Position numbers and translations under genes: made by a program. From Verrucomicrobiota bacterium (GTDB lineage: Bacteria > Verrucomicrobiota > Verrucomicrobiia > Limisphaerales > UBA11320): DNA of 64,000 nucleotides. Shown piece after piece: positions 42,620-52,000 of the stretch. Positions within the stretch are counted from its first letter, which is position 1, and each line of letters opens with the position of its first letter. The stretch is taken from the NCBI GenBank assembly GCA_016199985.1, contig JACQFQ010000059.1, positions 43,788-107,787 on the forward strand. Direction: 5' to 3'. Below the pieces are notes generated by a model that had not been told where the DNA came from, did not search any database, and was given only the letters and a program-made list of their open reading frames with translations.

Positions 42620-43399
42620 CTAGGACTGGCTGCGCGGGGCCTTGAGGTTTCGGAGTTGATCCCGCACCTGAGCGGCGCGCTCAAAGTTCTCGGCGCGGAC
42701 CGCTTGCTCCAGCTGCGCCTCCAGCGCCTCGCGCCGGGTTGGCTTCCTGCGTGGCGCGGACTTGCCGCGAAGGTCTTCGAGCCAGTTCTGCAACGACTCG
42801 ATCTCAAGGCTCTGGTCGCGGAGATCGGGGCGATCCAGCTCATCATAAAAATCCCGGATCATCTGGATGCCTGACTGAATCTCATCGATCGCCTTCCCCG
42901 GGTTTTTCTTCCGGAGCAGGGGAGTGGCCCGGGCCCGAGTGAGAATCATCAGGGATTGCGGCTGGAACTGTCGAAGGCTCCAGGCGAGCTCGAGCGAACC
43001 GGCGTAGCGGCTCACGAAATCGAAAACGTTCAGGTTGCGCATGCAGTCGCGCTCGACGCCGGCGTGATCGCCCAACTGAAGCAGGCAGATATAGCGGTGG
43101 TGGTATTGCAGCGCTTCCAGATGCAGCCGGGTGCAGGACTCGGGGTTGAGCCTGAAGGTCTCGTCGCTCCCATGTTTCGCCAGGTGCTCGTCCAGCTGGT
43201 GGACAAGGAAGTCGTAGTACGATTGGAAGCCATTGGGACGCTTTCCATCCGGCCTTCCTTCGGCGAACATTTGCAACATGCCAAGGTCCACGCGGAGCTG
43301 GAGCCTCGATTGACCATCCTTGCCTTTGATCTTCCTCACCATCACTTCCCCGGGCCTGTAATCCCAACGGTCCAGGATGTGCGAGATATCAAAATTCAT
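42620..43399 (-). CDS. UVR-motif protein with helical N-terminal domain
   Basis: 259 residues from the ATG at 43399 (MNFDISHILDRWDYRPGEV). The N-terminal part contains 'MVRKIKGKDGQSRLQLRVDLGMLQM' and two long helical repeats like a TPR-type domain ('HHRYICLLQLGDHAGVERDC'). The C-terminus carries a UVR motif, 'REALEAQLEQAVRAENFERAAQVRDQLRNL', in pieces of UvrB/UvrC and McsA type, used for protein contact. Such proteins occur beside ClpC/McsB genes or alone. Not enough to claim a repair or proteolysis role. Followed by yqeY; diverges from the M50 protease gene. Confidence 0.8.
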   Translation of the reverse strand: MNFDISHILDRWDYRPGEVMVRKIKGKDGQSRLQLRVDLGMLQMFAEGRPDGKRPNGFQSYYDFLVHQLDEHLAKHGSDETFRLNPESCTRLHLEALQYHHRYICLLQLGDHAGVERDCMRNLNVFDFVSRYAGSLELAWSLRQFQPQSLMILTRARATPLLRKKNPGKAIDEIQSGIQMIRDFYDELDRPDLRDQSLEIESLQNWLEDLRGKSAPRRKPTRREALEAQLEQAVRAENFERAAQVRDQLRNLKAPRSQS

Positions 43400-43585
43400 G
43401 CTTGAGGTGGAATATGGGACAGTTTTGCCCGTGAAGTCAACGGAATGAAGGCCCAGGCGGTCCTGGAATGGTCGCCGGAACCTACCTTTCAGAAAACCTC
43501 GCGCCCCGCGCTCCGCGCCGTGTCGCCTTTGGCGGGAAAGACTTTCGAATGGCATTGCGCCCTTCGATTCCGTTTACTCCGACCG

Positions 43586-44239
43586 ATGAACGGCGACTGG
43601 ATCTGGAATGTGGCGATCAACTACGCGGGGCTGATCATCCTGTTGACATTTCATGAGGTCGGCCACGCCTGGATGGCGTGGAAATGCGGGGACAGCACCG
43701 CCAAGGACTTGGGCCGGGTTTCGCTCAACCCGCTCGTCCACATCGATCCCATCGGCACGGTGGTTCTCCCCATTCTGGCCATGGTGCTCGCCCATACCGG
43801 CTCCGCGGCGGCGGGTTTTCTCATCGGGTGGGCCAAGCCAGTTCCGGTGAATCCCAACAACCTTCAAAACCCTCGCGGGGATGACATTCTTATCTCCATG
43901 GCGGGCCCGTGGATGAACTTGTTTCTCGCGATTCTGCTCGTGGGATTGGCCCGGCTGCTCATCACGATCGGGGTTCCGGACGCCGTGCCGCTGTGCAAGA
44001 TGTACGCCTCCCTGAGCTTGATGCTCTGTTTTTTCAACATGATTCCGATCCCGCCGCTGGATGGATCCCATGTCCTCAGGGTTCTCGTGGGGATGAGCCG
44101 GGAGACCTATGCTCAACTGGCCCGATTTGGCTTCATCGCCGTTATCATCGTGATGCAGTTGCCCCTCGTCCGTGATACCTTGTTCTCCGTCAACCAAACC
44201 ACGTTCCGGATCATCAAGGGGTGGTTTAATTTGTTCTGA
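43586..44239 (+). CDS. site-2-protease-family M50 membrane metalloprotease
   Basis: 217 residues from the ATG at 43586. Active-site HEVGH (H23, E24, H27) in the first membrane helix and the second zinc-binding motif 'NMIPIPPLDGSHVL' (Asp of PxDG) near residue 158, with about five hydrophobic helices. It is the short, PDZ-less M50 form widespread in environmental bacteria, which cleaves within membranes (regulated intramembrane proteolysis) but usually has unknown targets. Starts at 43445 are open but add an unrelated basic segment. Diverges from the UVR protein. The nearby anti-sigma targets are not visible. Confidence 0.88.
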   Translation: MNGDWIWNVAINYAGLIILLTFHEVGHAWMAWKCGDSTAKDLGRVSLNPLVHIDPIGTVVLPILAMVLAHTGSAAAGFLIGWAKPVPVNPNNLQNPRGDDILISMAGPWMNLFLAILLVGLARLLITIGVPDAVPLCKMYASLSLMLCFFNMIPIPPLDGSHVLRVLVGMSRETYAQLARFGFIAVIIVMQLPLVRDTLFSVNQTTFRIIKGWFNLF

Positions 44240-44387
44240 ACAATGTGGGGAAACTGAAAGAAGTGGAAAAGAGCGTCGTATTAAATGGGAGTAGCGGTCC
44301 TTCGAAACGCGGGATAAAGCAGCCGTTCTGAGAGCGGCGACCCGGGACGGTTTCGACAGAGACGCTCCGCTCTAGACCAAGCTCATC

Positions 44388-46001
44388 ATGAAAACTCCAT
44401 TCACTCGCGCCCTAAGCTGCCTCCTGCCCCTGATAGCGACCGCCGCCCACGCCCAATTCAGCGTCGGCGATGATTTCACGGACCCCACCCGCGATGCCGC
44501 GAAATGGGGCTCGACGGACGCGGGCACCGGCGACTCTGAGTGGATAGAGAGCTCGGGGAAGATGAGCTTCGTGGTTCCGAGCGCTTTTTTTGGCTTTAGC
44601 TCCGCGTCGCGAATCTGGCAGGCCAGATCGCCAGGATATACCAATGACTGGCAGGCGGGTGTCGACGTTCAACTCGGCAGCTTGTCGCTCAGCGGCGAGG
44701 ATGGCGCCATCGTCGGTCTGACGGTCGCGAACCGGGACAATCCGGACAACCGCTTGGTCCTGAGCTTGCAGTTGATCCGCCCGGATCTCGACACCCTGTA
44801 TCGCGCTCTCGTCGTCGAAGCCACGGGCGCCGCGGACGGCGGGGCGGGCACGTCGGAGCTGTATACCTCCACCACGGCCCAACTTCGCATGAATTATGAC
44901 TCGAACTCCCGAATGCTGGTGGCTGGAGTGGTGGGCGTCGGCGGTCAGGTCCGGACCCTCGCGGCGTGGAACACGGCGCGTTGGGGGATGAACGCGGACT
45001 CCGCCTTCGAGATTTCTGTGGAAGGCCGAAGCGTGAGCGCCAGCACGAGCATTGGACAGGTCACCGCGGACAACTTTTCAATCGTGGAACAACCGGCCCG
45101 CGTCATTGGTTCGCTGTCCGGCGGCGACGATTTCAAGGACAACAAGCGCAACCTCCCGAGCTGGGGAAAACTGGATGCGTTGCTGGGCTTGGGCGCTTTG
45201 GCGGAGACGAACGCGTCGCTGCGCTTCTTCACGCTGGGCGAGGGCGCGAGCGACGAGGACTTCGCCTCCAGCCGCTGGTCCCCGGGCGCGGGCGATTTTG
45301 GCAAGTCATGGACGGCGCAGGTGGATGTCGCGTTGCCCGCGCTCGCCTTGGACGCCGGAGGCGATGTTGAGGTGGGCCTCGAGGTGCTGAACCTTCTCGA
45401 CCCAGGCGATCGCGCCACGATCAGCCTGGAGTTGTCCAACGGCGACAGTCTCGATCGGCAGTTCGTCAGCCATATCGGACGCGATGGGTTGACCTTCCCG
45501 GATCAGGACGTGGTCGTGCCCACGGTCTCGACCACCGCGGCTGTTCGGGCGCGTTGGGACGCCGCCGCCAAGCGACTCCTGTTCGAATACGACGCCAACG
45601 GCGCTGCGGGCGGATACACCTGGACCACTCTCGCCGCCTACATCATCGACTCCGGGGACGCCGACTGGCAGTTGGGCGCCGGTGGCCGCTTCCAAGTCGG
45701 CGTCTTCGGACGCTCCTTGCACGGCACAGCCGTTCCGATCTCCGCGACTGTCGCGCTGGACAACTTCCTCGCGGCAGTGGACGCCGGCCCGGCGCCGCTG
45801 AAGCTCCTTCAGCCCCAGCTCGCGGGCAAAAAGCTGAACCTGGACTGGACGGGCGGCAAGGGCCCCTATCAAGTGCAGCGCAAGGACACCATCAACGCGG
45901 CGAAGTGGCTCGATGTCGGAGCGCCTGTCAACGCGCACCCCGTCACGGTGGACGCCACTGGCTCACAGGGGTATTTCAAGGTCGTCGATATGGGGCAGTA
46001 A
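44388..46001 (+). CDS. secreted two-domain protein, concanavalin/LamG-like repeats
   Basis: 537 residues with a signal peptide (MKTPFTRALSCLLPLIATAAHA). Two similar halves: residues about 24-225 start 'SVGDDFTDPTRDAAKWG' and about 245-470 start 'LSGGDDFKDNKRNLPSWGKLD', each running into beta-strand sequences ('WQAGVDVQLG', 'WTAQVDVALP') like a jellyroll (concanavalin-like) fold used for sugar or surface binding. The C-terminus 'LNLDWTGGKGPYQVQRKDTI...GYFKVVDMGQ' (last 70 residues) is the verrucomicrobial tail. Internal duplication, no catalytic site. A hairpin follows 25 bases after the stop. Confidence 0.8.
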   Translation: MKTPFTRALSCLLPLIATAAHAQFSVGDDFTDPTRDAAKWGSTDAGTGDSEWIESSGKMSFVVPSAFFGFSSASRIWQARSPGYTNDWQAGVDVQLGSLSLSGEDGAIVGLTVANRDNPDNRLVLSLQLIRPDLDTLYRALVVEATGAADGGAGTSELYTSTTAQLRMNYDSNSRMLVAGVVGVGGQVRTLAAWNTARWGMNADSAFEISVEGRSVSASTSIGQVTADNFSIVEQPARVIGSLSGGDDFKDNKRNLPSWGKLDALLGLGALAETNASLRFFTLGEGASDEDFASSRWSPGAGDFGKSWTAQVDVALPALALDAGGDVEVGLEVLNLLDPGDRATISLELSNGDSLDRQFVSHIGRDGLTFPDQDVVVPTVSTTAAVRARWDAAAKRLLFEYDANGAAGGYTWTTLAAYIIDSGDADWQLGAGGRFQVGVFGRSLHGTAVPISATVALDNFLAAVDAGPAPLKLLQPQLAGKKLNLDWTGGKGPYQVQRKDTINAAKWLDVGAPVNAHPVTVDATGSQGYFKVVDMGQ

Positions 46002-46026
46002 CGCTCCGCCGATATTTGTTTCGCCC

Positions 46027-46056
46027 GCCCCGGTCCGCGTCAGCGCGGATCGGGGC
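46027..46056 (+). terminator. strong hairpin after the two-domain protein gene
   Basis: 13 base pairs (GCCCCGGTCCGCG / CGCGGATCGGGGC, one G-T wobble) with a four-base loop; no T run after it, so termination could be weak or protein-assisted. It may also shield the mRNA 3' end. Confidence 0.45.
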
Positions 46057-46082
46057 GCTTGGGTTGTGTGGGACCTGACTTT

Positions 46083-46718
46083 ATGAACGCGCATGTGCTT
46101 CTACTCTATCTGCTGACTTGGTCGCTCGTCGCCTTGACGCCGGGCCCTGCCGTCATGTGTTCGATGGCTCAAGCCGGTCGGTATGGATTCCGGTCCAGCT
46201 GGGTCGGGATCGCGGGAATCCAGCTGGGCAATGTCGTCTTCTTCGTGTGCGTTGCCGCGGGGTTGGGCGCCCTCTTGGAAACGACGAAGGCGGCGTTCGA
46301 TGTGCTTCGCGCGCTCGGCGCGGGGTACCTCTTCTACCTCGGCGCGCGCCTCATTCTGTCCACCTTGAGGAAGGGTTCTCCGACGGCTCCCACGGTTGCG
46401 CAAGATCCTCCAGCGCGATCCGGCTTGTTTCTTCAAGGCTTGCTCATCCAGCTGACAAACCCCAAAGCCCTGCTCTTTGTTTCGTCCTTGCTGCCTCAGT
46501 TCATCGATCGAGAAGGGGGGCGGCCGGTATCGCTGCAGCTCTCGATTCTTGTGCTCCTCACGATCGTCGTGGATGGCGTTGTGTTGTCGAGTTACGCTTG
46601 GCTTGCGGCGCGCGGAGGAGGATCGCTCAGAAACTCTAGAAGTGTGGCGTGGATCGAACGGATTCTGGGGCTGGCGCTGGTCGGATTTGGCGTGCGACTG
46701 CTCGCCACGCGCAAGTAA
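46083..46718 (+). CDS. LysE-family amino-acid exporter
   Basis: 211 residues from the ATG at 46083. Five to six hydrophobic helices; the N-terminal signature 'LVALTPGPAVMCSMAQAGRYGFRSSWVGIAGIQLG' (TPGP motif, then the Gly-rich turn) and 'YLFYLGARLIL' and 'LIQLTNPKALLFVSSLLPQF' are typical of LysE/RhtB transporters, which export amino acids or related metabolites. The substrate cannot be told. Single gene; preceded by the hairpin at 46027. Confidence 0.9.
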   Translation: MNAHVLLLYLLTWSLVALTPGPAVMCSMAQAGRYGFRSSWVGIAGIQLGNVVFFVCVAAGLGALLETTKAAFDVLRALGAGYLFYLGARLILSTLRKGSPTAPTVAQDPPARSGLFLQGLLIQLTNPKALLFVSSLLPQFIDREGGRPVSLQLSILVLLTIVVDGVVLSSYAWLAARGGGSLRNSRSVAWIERILGLALVGFGVRLLATRK

Positions 46719-47152
46719 CGGCTCTCCTTGCTGACGCGGGGATGAGAGGGTTGAGGTTGACGTCCAGTGCGCGAACACGGATTCATGGTCACACTCGTAA
46801 ACGCGGTCCGGAACGAAAGCTCATGAGGTTATTTCGTCATCCCGCGAGCGTTCCTCGCCTCCTGATCTCCCTCCTTGTCGCTCCTTTGGCGCCGCCAGTA
46901 GGCGCGCGGATCGCGACAGAGAGAGAAGCGCTGGAGGGCTTGCCGCGGTCCACGACTGGGAAGGATCGCAGGACTGAGGCCTCGCCCCGTCCCAAGATTG
47001 TGATGGAATCCGCGGCCTTTGCCGGGCAATGCTTGAATAGCAATGCGGCGGTTGCCGTCATTGATCAGGGCCGGCTTCGGAGTTTGGTTCACGGAGCCAC
47101 CCAACCCCGGTAGGGGTTTCCAGTGAACCGAACCAGCAAAGACACCTAAATC
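46719..47152. other. gap with one doubtful small frame
   Basis: A frame at 46823-47113 (plus, 96 codons, start MRLFRHPASVPRLLISLLVA) has a signal-like start, but its C-terminal half looks random and no ribosome site is clear. Not called as a gene. No terminator or repeat seen. Confidence 0.3.
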
Positions 47153-47542
47153 ATGAACAAGTTCCTCGCGTTCCTAGCCGTTCTATTCCTTGCCTGCGCA
47201 TCCTCATTCGCCGGCGAGTATCCCGACATCAGCATTGCCGAACTCAAGGCTGCCATCTCCTCTGGCAAGGTCACGCTGGTGGATGCCAATGGCAGCGAGT
47301 CATGGCAGAAAGGCCACATCCCCGGCGCCGTCGATTTCGAGAAATCGAAGGACACCCTGGCCAAGTCCCTCCCCAAGGATAAGAAGGCCCTGGTCGTCGC
47401 CTATTGTGGCGGACCCAAGTGCAACGCCTACCAAGCCGCGGCCAAGGCCGCCAAGAAGCTCGGGTATAAAAACGTGAAGCACCTGTCCGCCGGCATCTCC
47501 GGATGGAAGGAAGCCGGCGAGGCGACCCAGAAAGGCAGCTAA
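47153..47542 (+). CDS. periplasmic rhodanese-like protein
   Basis: 129 residues, signal peptide (MNKFLAFLAVLFLACASSFA). Single rhodanese domain: 'ISIAELKAAISSGKVTLVDANG', the entry loop 'GHIPGAVDF', and the active-site loop 'VAYCGGPKCNAY' with catalytic C85 (a second cysteine, C90, sits in the loop), ending 'GISGWKEAG'. Rhodaneses move sulfane sulfur; a periplasmic single-domain form is often a redox or thiosulfate partner. It ends 27 bases before a perfect-stem terminator. Confidence 0.9.
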   Translation: MNKFLAFLAVLFLACASSFAGEYPDISIAELKAAISSGKVTLVDANGSESWQKGHIPGAVDFEKSKDTLAKSLPKDKKALVVAYCGGPKCNAYQAAAKAAKKLGYKNVKHLSAGISGWKEAGEATQKGS

Positions 47543-47568
47543 GCGGATCTTTTCCCGCCATTGAATTG

Positions 47569-47599
47569 AAGGGCGCATCCTCCAGGATGCGCCCTTTTT
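47569..47599 (+). terminator. rho-independent terminator between two convergent genes
   Basis: Perfect 12-base-pair stem AAGGGCGCATCC / GGATGCGCCCTT, loop TCCA, then a T-rich end (TTTTTC) on the plus side. Lies between the rhodanese and the minus-strand CxxCH gene ending at 47603. The minus side has only a weak T run, so it serves the plus gene better. Confidence 0.92.
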
Positions 47600-47602
47600 C
47601 TT

Positions 47603-48862
47603 TCAGTGATCCCTCCAGCCTTGGGGCAGGTCACGAACTGTTTCGCTCAGGATTTGCCGGATGCGTCCCCGTTCATCCGCCGGCAAATAGGCGTACGCCG
47701 GATCCGGGCGCTTCGAGCTGAGGGCCGCTGCCAGCCTGAGGTAAACGCGATGTTTCAGTGCGGGAGGCAGTCCCTCAAAAGCGCCGCTGTAGATCATGTA
47801 ACTGCACCGATGGCTCAGCAGCCTTCCGTGGAGATCGAGATCCTTGAGTGAAAGCCCCGACTTTGTGGGGCGGCGACTTTTTCCGAAGTCCCGGACGAAT
47901 GAGTCATCCACCGAAACGCCTTCCCGAGGCAGGGGGGCCTCGTCCGCGAACAGGAGATAGCGGGCGATGCCCTCCGCGAGCGAGTCCAATTCATGCGCGA
48001 CGCCGGACGTGACCTTGCCCTGCGCGGCATGGAGCAGCGCTCTGGCGCGATAGGTGGCTTCCACCGCTCGATTCACGAATCCCGCTTGATGCTCATGGAG
48101 CAGTTGAGGGAGGACGTCGCTGGTTTTGACGGGATAGCGCGCCCAGTCGAAACGCTGGCCGGGAGCGTTCGGGAGCCTCGTCACCACGCCCGCGTTCATC
48201 CTTCCGATGCAATTCACCCACTGATTCGAAAAGCCCGGAGAACCCGTGAGATGCCACCCGCCGAACCTCTCGCCCAGGGGCACGGCGTGCCCAACCTGGC
48301 CGATGCGAAACGCGGTGAGGCTGCCTCCAGAGATTCCAGGAACGACCGACTTGATCACGAGTCCTGGGACCTGGCCGGTTTCCTCGCTGGCGTGGCAGTT
48401 CATGCAGCGATCGGATCGTTCGATCTTCAAGGAGCGTCCGCCGGTGGGCAGGTCGACCAAATAGTAAATGCCGCCGAGTTCCGGATCGATGGAGACCACC
48501 TCGATGCGTCCCCCTGGGACATAACCCAGGTAGACATCCTCGTTGAAGTAGAGCGCCCTCGGGTGCGAGGGGGAGAGGAGGCTCAGCTGACGGCTGGTGG
48601 TGGAGAAGACGAGCCTCGGCGAGGTGGCGGGGATGTCGAGGGCGCGAAGGACGCTGTTCAGAAACGCGCCTTCGCTCGAGTTGTCCAAGGATTGCTTTCC
48701 GGAGCTGACCGCCTCCTTGAGCCGGGTGAAGGGATCATGCAGAGGACGCTCGTGGTACCGGTGAGCCGGTTGGTCCAGATCGTCGTAGTCGGGCGCATCG
48801 CCGGCCAGGGCGACCGTCATCGCCGCCGTCCAGCAAGCCGCCCATCTCAGGCCTGTTCCCAT
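47603..48862 (-). CDS. secreted CxxCH heme protein, otherwise unrecognised
   Basis: About 419 residues from the ATG at 48862 (an ATG at 48880 is possible); signal-like start 'RWAACWTAAMTVALAGDA'. A single CMNCH heme motif occurs near residue 154 ('DRCMNCHASEETGQVPG'), in a mostly beta and loop-rich protein with 'HYER' and 'YLVDLPTGG' pieces. It is not a classical small cytochrome c; it resembles the uncharacterised heme-site proteins that Verrucomicrobia and Planctomycetes carry by the dozen. The terminator at 47569 lies just downstream. Followed on the upstream side (gap about 180 bases) by the PVC dehydrogenase gene, same strand. Confidence 0.75.
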   Translation of the reverse strand: MGTGLRWAACWTAAMTVALAGDAPDYDDLDQPAHRYHERPLHDPFTRLKEAVSSGKQSLDNSSEGAFLNSVLRALDIPATSPRLVFSTTSRQLSLLSPSHPRALYFNEDVYLGYVPGGRIEVVSIDPELGGIYYLVDLPTGGRSLKIERSDRCMNCHASEETGQVPGLVIKSVVPGISGGSLTAFRIGQVGHAVPLGERFGGWHLTGSPGFSNQWVNCIGRMNAGVVTRLPNAPGQRFDWARYPVKTSDVLPQLLHEHQAGFVNRAVEATYRARALLHAAQGKVTSGVAHELDSLAEGIARYLLFADEAPLPREGVSVDDSFVRDFGKSRRPTKSGLSLKDLDLHGRLLSHRCSYMIYSGAFEGLPPALKHRVYLRLAAALSSKRPDPAYAYLPADERGRIRQILSETVRDLPQGWRDH

Positions 48863-49039
48863 CGCCCCAGCACAATACATGCGGATCGTTCTATCGATTC
48901 CCGCCTCTCGCGTCGAGAAGCGCGGCGCGCCGATTGAAGCTTGCTCAGTCTCGGGGATCGCCTGACGCGAACCTGATGATCGAAAGGATGGATTGGGCTG
49001 CGTCTCCGCGCCCCGAGGCTTCGCGTCGCGATGCGACGT

Positions 49040-52000
49040 CTACTTCTGTTCCATCAGAAACGCGACCAAGTCCCGGATCTCGAAAGGGGAGAGGATATCC
49101 AGCATCGGAGGCATGCTGCTGACTTTGTCGGTGGTCATCGATCCGATTTGGGCCTTCGGTATTGAGCGTGTTTCGCCTTCGGGCAGGTCCAGGGTGATCT
49201 GGGCATCGTCTTCGCTCAATTTCTGCCCGCCGATCCGCTCCCCGCCGTCGCGCAGAGTCAGCGTCAGGGTTTCAAAGCCAGGCGCGATTTGGGCGCTTGG
49301 ATTCACCATCGATTCCAGGATGTACTCGCGCGTCGCCCGGCTGCCGATTCCCTTGAGTATGGGGCCCGCCTGCTTGCCCTTTCCTCCCGCTTCGTGACAT
49401 CGCACGCACTGGGCCGCCACATGATTGCGAAACAGGTCCTCGCCTCGCGCCGGATCGCCCCCATAGAGGGCCTCTTTCAGCTGGGAGCCGGATTTTTTCC
49501 ACGCGGTCGGCTGTGTCGGTTCGCCCGCTCGACCTTGGGGTTTGAGATGTCGCCTCGCGGCCGCTTGAAGAACATCCAGCTCGAGCTCCCTGGCCAGTTT
49601 CCCGTTCGCGAGCTCATCGGATTTCTCACGAATAAGTCCGTCGAGGCCTCCTCGTGTCATGCCTCCGGCCAACTCCAGCGCCTTTTGCTGCAGGGGGAGA
49701 GGGAAGTGATCGAATCGTTGTGTGATCGTGCTCGTGAAGGCGGATGGGTCGAGCTCGGCTAGGAGTTCAAGCCCCGCGAGCCGCAGCGCTGGAACGAAGG
49801 AATCGAGTTGCTCGCGCGCCAGGGGCAGCGCCGAGTCGGGCGCGGTCTTGGCGAAAACCCTGAGCGCCTGCGCCCGTGTGGCGGGTCGCTGGCTCTCCGA
49901 GGCGATGAGCGCGCGCAAGACCAAGGGGTCGACGGCGATGGCGTTGTCGCCGATCGCGCGAGCGATCGCTTCGCTCATCAGCGGGCCGGACTTCTCGAAG
50001 AGCTTCGCAATGTTGGCTTGAATCAAGGCTCGTCCCCATTGCGCCTCCTGCGATGGCTTCGGAGTCAGTCGCCGAACCATGCCTTCGACTCGGTCCAGGG
50101 CAGGGGAGCGATCCCATGACGCCAGGGCTTCCAGAGCTTCGGCGCGATGGGATTCGGGATGGCCCGCGTCCAGCGCGAACTGAAGCAGTCTCTCGGCTTC
50201 CGGTTTTCCTCCCACCCGGACGCAGGCGCTGATCGCGCGGCGCGCGATCGCTTCCGGCTCCGTGGCGCGACCCGGGGCGAGGAGATCGATCAGTCGCGGC
50301 AGGGCTTCGGGAATGCCCTCATCATCGTGGATTGCGCGCGCCGCCTCCTGCCGAACGAATGGATTCGCGTCGCTCAAAAAGGACGCTGCCTCGGGAGCGC
50401 CCAGGCGTCGCAACGCCACGATCGCGGCGATGCGGACGGATGGAGAAGGATGCGTGGAGAGCCGACGCAGAGACGCGGGTGTTCCGGCGCCTGCCAGCGC
50501 ATAAACGCAGGCATGCCGGATGAACGCGTCCCTGTCGCCGTTGCGTTCCAGCAGACGGGCGATGGCGGGAATGACGGATTCGTCCCCGATTTTTCCGAGC
50601 GCCAGGGCCGCGTGGAATTGCGCGCGTGGGTCGGGATCCTCCAGCAACCGCGTCAACATCGGCGCGGTCCTGGTGGCGTGAAGCTCGCCGGCCAGCTTTG
50701 CGGCCTGCGCCCGAATCTCCGGATCCGGATCGGCGAAGGGGAGCATGGAGGCCTGCCTTCCGTCCTTGAGCTGACCCACGCCCCACATCGAGTGGACTCG
50801 CGCCATGCGAGGAGCCGCGGCGTTCGTCGCCATGCGGAGGAAGAGTTTGGCTTCGCGCCGATGCGCCAGCTCGAACTGGGCTCTCATTCGGATGCGCATA
50901 TCCACATGACTCAGCAGCAGGGCGAGATCCGCGCTGGGCCGGCCTTCCACTCCCTCTGCCAGAAGCCGTTGAACCTCGCCCCGGATGGCGGATCTGGCCG
51001 CCTTCGGATCATCCAGAACCCAGATCGCGCCCTTGCCATCCGGGTTCCACATCCCGTCCCAGTCTGCGATATACAGCGCGCCATCCGGCCCGAAGGCGGT
51101 GGCGCTGGCCATCATCCCCGTGAGCAACACGTGCTCGCCGACCATCTCGAAGCCGGCGCCCTTGGGTCGGGTTTGGAACGCGGTGATCTTTTTCACCGGA
51201 AACTGCACGAGGAAAAATGAGTTGCGATAGGCGTCGTTCAGGCCGGTTCCCGGATTGTATTTGAAACCCGACGGGCCCACGGAGTAGTTGCTGAGCGGCG
51301 GCGTGATGTGGGCGGGTTGACCCGCGTGCAAAGGAACCCACATGCGTTCGTCGATCCACGGATTGTAATTCGGCAGGCGCGTCTGCTTTTGCCATCCTCG
51401 CTCCTTGAATTGCCAATGAAGCCGCCAGCCGGAGTCGCTGCCCTCCGTGATGTATACGAACCGTTCCCGCTCATCGGCCAGGTCGCCGTCGTTGTCGACG
51501 CCGAACATGTTGCCGAACTCGTCGAAGGCGATCTCCTGCACGTTGCGCAGACCCCAGGCGAAGAGCTCGAGCTCGGAGCCGTCCGGGTTCATCCGGAAAA
51601 CGCCCCCCGTGTTCGGCTTTTTCAGCACGCGTCCTTCCCGGGTCCTCACGACGAATCCGTTGTCGCCTTGCGAGAAGTAAAGCTTGCCGTCAGGACCGAT
51701 GACGAGGCCGTGAAGATCATGGCCATCGAAGGCCGCGTGGACTCCAAAGCCGCGGAACATCGATTTCGCGGACGTGGGACCGCCGACGCCCTTCGTGTCG
51801 CGCAGCCGCCACAGATCGGGATACACCGTGGCGAACACGTCTCCCCTCCAAGGGAGAACGCCCGCCAGAACCCCTGTCACCTCCTCGTTGAATCCTTCGA
51901 AGAAAACACGGGATCGTGTGGCGCGCCCTGTGCGCATCGGATCTTCCAGCAGTCGGATCCGTTCCTTCACGCCCTTGAGGTCCTTCCAGTCATGCGAACC

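Noticed and set aside
44231..44243. TTGTTC-T-GAACAA palindrome at the end of the M50 gene
   Set aside because: Too short and overlapping the stop codon; no T tail.
46823..47113. Small plus-strand frame with a signal-like start
   Set aside because: Second half looks random, no ribosome site and no second piece of evidence.
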